From contig JAEWTL010000127.1 of NCBI GenBank assembly GCA_023459495.1, forward strand, positions 1 through 64,000: a DNA stretch of 64,000 nt, in the 5' to 3' direction. Positions 57,755 to 64,000 of the stretch are shown in pieces. The translations under genes and the position numbers were made by a program. Under the pieces are notes generated by a model. It ran no database searches, had not been told where the DNA came from, and worked only from the letters and a program-made list of their open reading frames with translations. How positions within the stretch are numbered: the stretch's first letter is position 1; each line of letters opens with the position of its first letter. The stretch comes from Bacillota bacterium. Lineage in GTDB: Bacteria; Bacillota; Clostridia; Christensenellales; SZUA-584.

Positions 57755-60150
57755 TGGTTCTCCCCCATGATAATTTCCGCGCGGCAGACCTCGCCCGCGG
57801 GCAGCGCTGGGAGCCTACCCGTCTCCACGCCGTCCACGATGATGCGCCTGACACCCTTCTGCACGCCCTCCGGATTCTTCACCGTGATCTCGTAGCGTGC
57901 GCCGCGCCACTGCCGCGTGACGCTGAACTCCTTCCAGTCCGCCGGGACGCACGGATCCACGACGAGGCTGTCAAAACCGGGCCGAATGCCGAGGATGTAC
58001 TGCGTCGACGCAAAGTACGCCCAGCCTGCGCTTCCTGTCATAAAGGGGTGCCGCGCACGGCCGAACGCCGTATGCGCCTTACCCATAACAAACTGGCAGT
58101 AGGTATAGGGTTCCGCCTGGCGGACCTCAATTTTATCGTTCTGATGATACGGGCAGAGCGCGTCGTAAAACTTCATCGCGCCTTCGCCGTTGCCGAGCAA
58201 GCACTGTGCCGCCCACGCCCACGGATTCGGATGTGAGAATATCGCTCCGTTCTCCTTAACGCCCGGATAAACGCGCGTTACAAAGCCGATGCCGTCATCG
58301 CGTTTGGTATACGGCGGTGCGTTAAGCATCAGACCGTAGGGCGTATAAAGGTACTCCTCCACCGCCGCCATGGCCTTGCGGGCACGTTCACCCGTTGCCA
58401 CGCCGGAGAGTACCGCCCACGTATTGCTTTCCATGTGCACGCGGCCTTCCTCGTCGGTGTGCGTGCCGATTTTGCGTCCGTCCGCCGTGATGCCGCGGAT
58501 GTACCATTCGCCGTCCCATAGCACATCTTCGCAAGTCTGGCGCACCTTTGCGGCCATGGCTTCGTAGTGTTCCACGTCCTTATCGCGGCCCAGATGTCTT
58601 GCCAGCTCCACGAACTGAATGAGGGCCCAGTGGTGCAGAAAGCTGACCATCGCGCTCTCGCCGCCGCCCAGATTGAGGCAGTCGTTCCAATCAGCCCGCA
58701 ATCCTTTGCAAATGCCGTGCGCGCCTACCTCCCGCGCGGAGAACTCAAGGATACGCTTCATATGCGCGTAGACCGTGCCTTCGCCGCCGTCGGCGTAGGT
58801 AACCGTCTCATCCGCAAACGTCGTCTCGCCCGTCTCCTTGATATAGTTCACAATTGCGCCTACCAGCCACAGCGCGTCGTCCGCGCAGGCGTCCTCGATG
58901 CCATGCACGATGTCGTCGCGGTTCGGCATGGGAATGACAGTGGGTGATTTGAACGTCGGTTTCTTTGGCCTGTTCTCGAACCAGACCGGGTCGAACAGGT
59001 GCAAGCCGTAGCCCGCCTTCGTCAGCGCGCACAGCAGCTGCACGATGCGCTGGCGGCACTTACTCGGGTTGGAGTGCGGGATACACATCGCGTCCTGCGC
59101 TGTATCGCGGTATCCGAGGCCCGTGCGTCCGCCCACCTCAATAAATGATGAGAACCGCGAGAACATGACGTTGATCTCGCTCTGATACAGCGTCCACTGG
59201 TTGGTCAGCGCGGTCAGGCCCGCGTCGGGCGAACTGATCTGCAGCTTGCCGCATTTGTCGTCCCAGAAGCGACGCAGCCGGATAAATTCCGCATCGACCG
59301 CCGCAGCGTTGCCGTACTTCTCACGCATCGTTTTGCCGCTGTCCACGCCGCCCTCGCCTAGTAGGTAGATGAGTCGCGCCTCTTCTCCCGGTGCGAGTAC
59401 CAGTTTTTTGTGCAGCACGCCGCAGTGGTTGCCGCCGTTCTCGAAGCTGCTGCCGCACTCGCCGCGCTCCACGATAAGCGGATTTTTCTCCGTGCGGTAT
59501 GGGCCAATGAAAGCGTCACGCAGGCAGTCAAAACCATCCGGCTCAAAATCAGAGGTGAAGAACTGAAATCCGTCCTCCTCGTAATGCAGTTCATGCTCAA
59601 TCACACCTTCCGCATAGCGCGAACCCGCGGCGTACAGGCTCATCTGAAAGTTGCGGTTATCCATGTCGATGTGATGAAACGAAAATTCGCAGTAGGAAAA
59701 AACGCTGATCTTACGCGGCTTACCGCCCGTGTTTTTCACGCGTACGTCCCAGAATTCCACCGGGTCGTCCGGGGCCACGAACAGTGTCTGCTCGGCCTGT
59801 ATTTCGTTGTAATTACACTGGTATTTGGAATAGGAAAAGCCGTGGCGGCAGGTATAGCGGGCCTGATCCAGCGGCTTGCCGACCGGCTGCCACGAGACGC
59901 TCCAGTAATCGCCTGTTTCGTCGTCGCGCAGATATACGTAATGGCCCGGGCCGTCCATGGGCACGCCGTTGGGCCGAAAGCGTGTGATGCGGTGGTATTC
60001 CGGCGAGCCGCAGAACAGGTATCCGCCCGCGGTATGGTTAAACACGCCGCACATTTCTTTGGTGCCGATGTAATTCGTCCAGGAAACCGGAAGGTCAACG
60101 CGTTCGATGACATATTCCCGGTTGATTTCGTCAAAGCTGCCGTAGCGCAT
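57751..60150 (-). CDS. chbP: N,N'-diacetylchitobiose phosphorylase (GH94)
   Basis: A 799-aa GH94 phosphorylase. The sequence closely follows Vibrio chitobiose phosphorylase as I remember it: REYVIERVDLPVSWTNYIGT at the N-terminus, FASFIEVGGRTGLGYRDTAQDA written here as FSSFIEVGGRTG, then the catalytic Asp in GLRADWNDCLNLGGGESAMV, and ENGAIFSHPNPWAW. It cleaves diacetylchitobiose with phosphate to GlcNAc-1-phosphate and GlcNAc in the cytosol, saving one ATP. ATG 60150 follows GAGGTG; the frame to 60201 is rejected. A TATAAT lies at 60,181-60,186 on the minus strand. Confidence 0.93.
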   Translation of the reverse strand: MRYGSFDEINREYVIERVDLPVSWTNYIGTKEMCGVFNHTAGGYLFCGSPEYHRITRFRPNGVPMDGPGHYVYLRDDETGDYWSVSWQPVGKPLDQARYTCRHGFSYSKYQCNYNEIQAEQTLFVAPDDPVEFWDVRVKNTGGKPRKISVFSYCEFSFHHIDMDNRNFQMSLYAAGSRYAEGVIEHELHYEEDGFQFFTSDFEPDGFDCLRDAFIGPYRTEKNPLIVERGECGSSFENGGNHCGVLHKKLVLAPGEEARLIYLLGEGGVDSGKTMREKYGNAAAVDAEFIRLRRFWDDKCGKLQISSPDAGLTALTNQWTLYQSEINVMFSRFSSFIEVGGRTGLGYRDTAQDAMCIPHSNPSKCRQRIVQLLCALTKAGYGLHLFDPVWFENRPKKPTFKSPTVIPMPNRDDIVHGIEDACADDALWLVGAIVNYIKETGETTFADETVTYADGGEGTVYAHMKRILEFSAREVGAHGICKGLRADWNDCLNLGGGESAMVSFLHHWALIQFVELARHLGRDKDVEHYEAMAAKVRQTCEDVLWDGEWYIRGITADGRKIGTHTDEEGRVHMESNTWAVLSGVATGERARKAMAAVEEYLYTPYGLMLNAPPYTKRDDGIGFVTRVYPGVKENGAIFSHPNPWAWAAQCLLGNGEGAMKFYDALCPYHQNDKIEVRQAEPYTYCQFVMGKAHTAFGRARHPFMTGSAGWAYFASTQYILGIRPGFDSLVVDPCVPADWKEFSVTRQWRGARYEITVKNPEGVQKGVRRIIVDGVETGRLPALPAGEVCRAEIIMGENQ

Positions 60151-60281
60151 GGTTAAACACCTCGTCGTATTTTCACCTTGATTATAAATCATGCGCGGCA
60201 TATGGATAATGGATATGCATGCACATTATTGCCTGTGCTTGCGGATGTTCAAAAACAATAGGGTCGCTGTGACGGATAGCT

Positions 60282-60355
60282 CTTCGAGGCTCCGCCTCCA
60301 AACCACCGCCCAAGCTTAACGCCACAGTGTGGCGTTAAGGTCCCTTGGGAATCCC
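60282..60355. repeat. Intergenic palindromic repeat, related to 17.0 kb copy
   Basis: CGAGGCTCCGCCTCCAAACC, ACCGC, then a perfect 10-bp stem TTAACGCCAC/GTGGCGTTAA (60,316-60,338) and CTTGGGAATCCC. The same frame with another central palindrome lies at 17,023-17,079. Confidence 0.7.
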
Positions 60356-60360
60356 TTCAT

Positions 60361-60382
60361 AAAACGCCCTTTCGGGCGTTTT
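60361..60382. terminator. Bidirectional terminator after the asparaginase gene
   Basis: AAAACGCCC TTTC GGGCGTTTT, a 9-bp stem with A/T-rich ends on both strands, 37 bp past the asparaginase stop. Confidence 0.8.
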
Positions 60383-60418
60383 GGAACAAATTAATCCTAC
60401 AGAAGGCGATACCATAGC

Positions 60419-61441
60419 CTAGAAATCAGTCTGCCCGTTCGAATTTACGCCCTCTGGCAGTGTTATCTCGCCGCAGTAGTTTGTATACATCATAGCGCGC
60501 ACTTGGGATAGTTCGTGCGTATGGCCCAGCACCCACATCAGCTTTGTTACCGCGCACTCGCTCGTCATATCGAAGCCCTGCAGGATACCCGACTCCACTG
60601 CGAGCCGCCCCGACTCGTACACCATCGGGTCAGAAGGTTCATACCGGCATTGGGTGGTTAAAAGCACAGCCACGCCTTCGTCCAGCAGTTTCTTGATGCC
60701 ATCGATCAGATTGCGGCGCAGGTAATGAACTCCGCCCAGACCGAAGCCCTCAATGACCACACCCTTAAAGCCCATGGAGCGGATATATTCAAATATCTCC
60801 GGCCTTGTGCCGGGGATGAGCTTCAGCAGAAACACGTCCGGGTCGATCGCGTCGTCCAACGAGGTAGGCCCAGCGGTGGTCTGCGGCTTGATGTTCAGAT
60901 ACGCCGTCCCCGCGCGGAAGCTTCCCACAGGCGGGACGTTGATGCTTTCAAAAGCGCTGACGCTTGTGGTGCGCACCTTGGCTGCGCGGCACCCCCGCAT
61001 GATCTTGCCGTTGAACACGACGAAAACTCCCGCAAGCCGGCTGGATGCGGCCAGCAGCGCCTGATGCAGGTTCACCTTTGCATCCGTCTGCGGGTGACCG
61101 ATAGGCAGCTGCGAGCCGGTCAGAATCACGGGTTTGTTCAGGCCGCGCAGCATGAACGACAGCATGCCCGCGGTATAGGCCATGGTATCCGTGCCGTGCA
61201 GCACCACCACGCCGTCGTAGGCGTCAATACAGCCCATCACCTCCCGGGCGATCATCTTCCATTCCTCAGGCTGGATGTTGGAGCTGTCCAAGTTAAGTAT
61301 CGTTTTGGTGTCCACGCGGTTGGCCGTGTGCTGCGGCATGCTCGAAAGGATGTCCGCCGCCGTGAGCGTGGGGATGAGCCCTGCTTCGGTCTGCGTGCAC
61401 GCAATGGTCCCTCCGGTGGATAATATCATCAGCTTTTTCAC
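60419..61441 (-). CDS. ansA: L-asparaginase, type I
   Basis: A cytosolic asparaginase of about 340 aa that hydrolyses asparagine to aspartate and ammonia. Catalytic threonine motifs are visible: STGGTIACT near the N-terminus and VVLHGTDTMAYTAGML. No signal peptide, so type I. The start is probably GTG 61441 (MKKLMILS) because GGGAG lies 6 nt before it; ATG 61453 is the alternative. It stands 30 bp after the PfkB kinase gene and probably shares its transcript. Confidence 0.93.
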   Translation of the reverse strand: MKKLMILSTGGTIACTQTEAGLIPTLTAADILSSMPQHTANRVDTKTILNLDSSNIQPEEWKMIAREVMGCIDAYDGVVVLHGTDTMAYTAGMLSFMLRGLNKPVILTGSQLPIGHPQTDAKVNLHQALLAASSRLAGVFVVFNGKIMRGCRAAKVRTTSVSAFESINVPPVGSFRAGTAYLNIKPQTTAGPTSLDDAIDPDVFLLKLIPGTRPEIFEYIRSMGFKGVVIEGFGLGGVHYLRRNLIDGIKKLLDEGVAVLLTTQCRYEPSDPMVYESGRLAVESGILQGFDMTSECAVTKLMWVLGHTHELSQVRAMMYTNYCGEITLPEGVNSNGQTDF

Positions 61442-61471
61442 GTCTGCTCCCATAGCTGTGCTGCCCGTTCT

Positions 61472-62425
61472 TCAGCGCAGTGAACTGCGGTTTGTGGTTT
61501 CGATAAAGCGGCGGATCGCTTCAGGATTGATCGGTGCGCAGGCAGCGCCGAAATATAGCGCGTTGAACGCCCCACAGGCGCACGCGAAGGTCAGCGCTTC
61601 CTCAGCATTATTTCCACCCAGCAGGCTGTGAATCATCCCCGCGCAGAACGCGTCGCCCGAGCCGGTGGTGTCCTTCGCTTCGATATCGAACGCGGGTACG
61701 TATCCGGTAAAGCCCTCACAGCAGGCATATGCGCCACGCCTGCCCAGTTTGATCACCACATTCTTCGCTCCTGCGTCCATAAAGGCCTTCGCAGCATCCG
61801 CCACTTCCAAGCCGTCCGTCAGGTGCGTGCTGTCGTAATCGCTTGGCAAGAACCAGTCGATATAGGGTAAAAACGGCGCAATGCCTTTAAGCCTGAGTCC
61901 TTTCTTGTCTGCAGCCATATCAGCGAACGTAGCGACACCGCTTTGCTTCGCTTGCTTCAGCACCGTTTCCAGCCCATCCTCCTCCAGCTTCGCACAGCCA
62001 AACAGGCTGCCCACCGAAAGCGCCTGCGCCTGTGGAATCAGCGTAAGATCGATGTCCGCCAGACAGAAGTCGTCGTTGCTTCCCCGTTTTGAGATAATAT
62101 TTCGCTGCCCGTCCTGCGAGACCAGCACAATCGCCGTGGCTGTGACGGATTCCGGCGATACCGCAACATACGAAATGTCCGCGCCGGTTCCGGCCATTTC
62201 CGACAGCAGCAGCCGTCCCATCGAGTCATCCCCCACGCGGCAGACCAGCGCAGTACGTCTGCCCAGCTTCGCCAGGTCAGCCGCCTGATTCGCAGCGTCT
62301 CCGCCTGTTGCCAGCGTGATATCCTCGATGCGTGTATTGGCACGGTCGAACAACGTCCGGTCCGCAGGACGTGCCACGATATCGATCACGGCGATACCCA
62401 GTGTGATTACGTCAATCGGTTTCAT
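61472..62425 (-). CDS. PfkB-family carbohydrate kinase
   Basis: A PfkB/ribokinase-type kinase of 317 aa. It has the N-terminal GGDAANQAADLAKLG motif and the catalytic DTTGSGDAFCAGM near the C-terminus. Substrate is not clear; fructose, ribose or a nucleoside are all seen in this family. ATG 62425 is taken; a GTG at 62434 lies closer to GAGGTG and may be used instead. No sugar gene is adjacent to narrow it down. Confidence 0.88.
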   Translation of the reverse strand: MKPIDVITLGIAVIDIVARPADRTLFDRANTRIEDITLATGGDAANQAADLAKLGRRTALVCRVGDDSMGRLLLSEMAGTGADISYVAVSPESVTATAIVLVSQDGQRNIISKRGSNDDFCLADIDLTLIPQAQALSVGSLFGCAKLEEDGLETVLKQAKQSGVATFADMAADKKGLRLKGIAPFLPYIDWFLPSDYDSTHLTDGLEVADAAKAFMDAGAKNVVIKLGRRGAYACCEGFTGYVPAFDIEAKDTTGSGDAFCAGMIHSLLGGNNAEEALTFACACGAFNALYFGAACAPINPEAIRRFIETTNRSSLR

Positions 62426-62496
62426 CGCTATCACTATACACCTCAAACCATGGTTTGAACATACCGTGTCCGGCAGAAAAGGCAGGGCATCACGGC

Positions 62497-62526
62497 AAAA
62501 ATAAAAGGAGCGGCGATCCGCTCCTC
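62497..62526 (-). terminator. Terminator after the PstS-like gene
   Basis: On the minus strand AGGAGCGG ATCG CCGCTCCT followed by TTTATTTTTG, 14 bp past the stop at 62540. Confidence 0.88.
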
Positions 62527-62539
62527 TCCTGATTCATTT

Positions 62540-63424
62540 TTACGGCAGGATATAACCTTCCTGTTTCAGATACCCTTTCGCCGACTCGTCCGTCATGCAG
62601 AAGTCGATGAACGCCTGAACGTCTTCAGAAACTTCACCGATCGTCACGAGGTTGTAGTTGCGGCTGAGCGGATAAACGCCGTTCTTTGCGGCAATCTCGC
62701 TCGGATAGCAGCTCTCCACCGCGAGCACCTTCACGCCTTCGTAGCTGCCCACGAGCGACAGCGGTACAAACCCGATGGCAAGCGGGTCACTCGAAACGAG
62801 ATCGGCAACCTGATCCGGCGTGCTGAGCGAGGTGGCAAGGGTGCTGTCCAGCGTCACCTGCGTTCCGCTGCTGTCGCGGCCCAGTACGATCGCTTCAAAC
62901 GCGTCGCCAGCGGAAACCGAGTCAGAAATCGCGTACGCGTTGATTACGCCGTCGCCGCCCAGATCCGACCAGTTGGTAATCTTGCCGGTGTAGATATCGT
63001 TCAGCTGCTCTATGCTGATGTCGCTGATCGGGACATCGCTGCCCGCAATGACGGCGAGCGCTTCCACGCACAGTCGCGTTGTCTGCACATTTTCATAAGT
63101 CGCATATTCCTCTTCCTTCAGGTCCCGGGGAATGATGGCGACATCCGTCTTGTCTGCTACACAGTAGGCAAGGGCTGTTCCAATGGTGGTGCGCTTCCAC
63201 TGCACATACTTTCCGCTATCTTCCATGAACATGTCGGCGATGGCATACAAAACCGTACCGGCGTTGGCCTTCGGTCCCGACATTGTCAAATCTACCGGCG
63301 TCGGGGATGGCTCGAGCGTCGCTTCCGGAGAAGGAGTAGGCGTCACGTTGGCATCGCTCTTTCCGCAGCCCGCCATGGCAAAGGCCATCACGAAGACGAG
63401 CGCAAATATCAGCAATTTCTTCAT
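62540..63424 (-). CDS. PstS-like phosphate-binding lipoprotein
   Basis: A 294-aa lipoprotein: MKKLLIFAL start, AMAGC lipobox (Cys20), then a PBP-like domain with YTGKITNWSDLGGDG and an SSGTQV-like anion loop (RDSSGTQVTLD). These are PstS features. No PstCAB genes follow within the window; it is flanked by a terminator and by glyA. It may act alone, as a sensor, or with a transporter elsewhere. ATG 63424 follows GGGAGG. Confidence 0.85.
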   Translation of the reverse strand: MKKLLIFALVFVMAFAMAGCGKSDANVTPTPSPEATLEPSPTPVDLTMSGPKANAGTVLYAIADMFMEDSGKYVQWKRTTIGTALAYCVADKTDVAIIPRDLKEEEYATYENVQTTRLCVEALAVIAGSDVPISDISIEQLNDIYTGKITNWSDLGGDGVINAYAISDSVSAGDAFEAIVLGRDSSGTQVTLDSTLATSLSTPDQVADLVSSDPLAIGFVPLSLVGSYEGVKVLAVESCYPSEIAAKNGVYPLSRNYNLVTIGEVSEDVQAFIDFCMTDESAKGYLKQEGYILP

Positions 63425-63511
63425 ATGTTCCTCCCAAAGATATCTATCCGGCACAGTATAGCACAGCGATTATGGCCGCGGTGTAAACAGTTGCCTGTAG
63501 TTTCTCAGTAT

Positions 63512-64000
63512 TCAGCGGTACAAGGGCCTCTTTTCGCAAAGCGCGAGCACCTTTGCGCGCACCTCGTCGACCGCAGCTTCTCTCCTGTCCACCACGTCCG
63601 CGACCCACGCACCGATTTCAGTCATGTCCGCTTCGTCCATGCCGCGCGTCGTGGAGGCAGGCGTGCCCACACGGATGCCGCTTGTGATGAACGGGCTCTG
63701 TGTGTCGAACGGGATAGCGTTCTTGTTGACGGTGATATTGGCACGTCCGAGCAGGGCTTCAAGCTCCTTGCCTGTAATGCCTTTGCTGGTCAGATCGAGC
63801 AGCATCAGGTGGTTATCCGTGCCACCTGATACCAGACGAATGCCATGAGCCGTGAGGGATGCAGCCAGTGCAGCCGCGTTTTTCACGATGCGGCTCTGGT
63901 ACTCTTTGAACTCCTCGGTTGCGGCTTCTTTAAAGCACACCGCTTTGGCCGCGATAACGTGCATCAGCGGTCCGCCCTGCGTTCCGGGGAATATGGCTTT
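63512..64000 (-). CDS. glyA: Serine hydroxymethyltransferase, 3' part
   Basis: The C-terminal 162 residues of SHMT, cut by the window edge. FPGTQGGPLMHVIAAKAVCF, HGIRLVSGGTDNHLMLLDL, NAIPFDTQSPFITSGIRVGTPA and TTRGM are highly characteristic. The enzyme interconverts serine and glycine with tetrahydrofolate; the PLP lysine lies upstream, outside the window. Confidence 0.97.
   Translation of the reverse strand, partial: KAIFPGTQGGPLMHVIAAKAVCFKEAATEEFKEYQSRIVKNAAALAASLTAHGIRLVSGGTDNHLMLLDLTSKGITGKELEALLGRANITVNKNAIPFDTQSPFITSGIRVGTPASTTRGMDEADMTEIGAWVADVVDRREAAVDEVRAKVLALCEKRPLYR

Noticed and set aside
1..64000. tRNA, rRNA, riboswitch and transposase genes
   Set aside because: I looked for cloverleaf-like, rRNA-like, B12- or purine-type leader and transposase motifs while reading and found none I could support; no formal search was possible.

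Overview
The window looks like the chromosome of an anaerobic, probably gut-associated member of the Clostridia (Bacillota). The grounds are Gram-positive style lipoproteins, a SleB-like cell-wall hydrolase, a Bacillus-type glgBCDAP order, YesM/YesN-type two-component genes, SorC-family regulators, and intergenic palindromic repeats of a kind I associate with clostridial genomes. The last point is recollection, not a search. Almost every gene lies on the minus strand. The species cannot be named from the sequence alone.

Layout. 1-6.2 kb: small unrecognised genes, a zinc-ribbon membrane protein with repeated modules, a lipoprotein alkaline phosphatase with an FMN reductase, and a SleB-like hydrolase with a clear promoter. 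6.5-16.8 kb: a complete glycogen operon, transcribed glgB-glgC-glgD-glgA-glgP followed by a GH13 maltodextrin hydrolase. 17.2-20.9 kb: the only convincing plus-strand genes (CHC2 primase, RepA-like helicase, small AT-rich genes), bordered by a 10-bp iteron-like repeat and a modular array of palindromic repeats; this looks like an element remnant.

21.0-45.8 kb: a bacterial microcompartment (BMC) and sugar-phosphate region. One operon encodes a class II aldolase, PduL, a BMC-associated unknown, shell proteins (BMC-H x2, BMC-P x3, one PduT-like BMC-T), an acylating aldehyde dehydrogenase, a PduS-like Fe-S flavoprotein and a divergent DeoC. The operon upstream encodes Rpe, two SDRs, a third BMC-H, a Gfo/Idh oxidoreductase and a second DeoC. 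That DeoC carries an N-terminal encapsulation-type helix and a C-terminal four-cysteine Fe-S motif. Further upstream are a SorC regulator, FGGY kinase, AllA-like protein, aldo/keto reductase, SDR, an RbsABC-type importer, a second SorC regulator and a UlaE-like epimerase. A tandem 12-bp operator-like repeat occurs at three of these promoters and nowhere else that I saw, linking importer, epimerase and shell operon. My inference is that a pentose or pentulose is imported, phosphorylated and epimerised, and that aldolases make a C2 aldehyde inside the shell, which becomes an acyl-CoA and then an acyl-phosphate. The locus resembles the DeoC-containing 'sugar phosphate utilising' BMC class proposed from genome surveys. 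It lacks a diol dehydratase and a recognisable alcohol dehydrogenase.

45.9-60.2 kb: a histidine kinase, CUT1 importer, response regulator and MsmK-type ATPase, adjoining a GH94 chitobiose phosphorylase, phosphohexomutase, ROK kinase, NagA and NagB. Together they form a complete route from N,N'-diacetylchitobiose to fructose-6-phosphate. 60.4-64 kb: L-asparaginase, PfkB kinase, a PstS-like lipoprotein and the 3' part of glyA, cut by the window edge.
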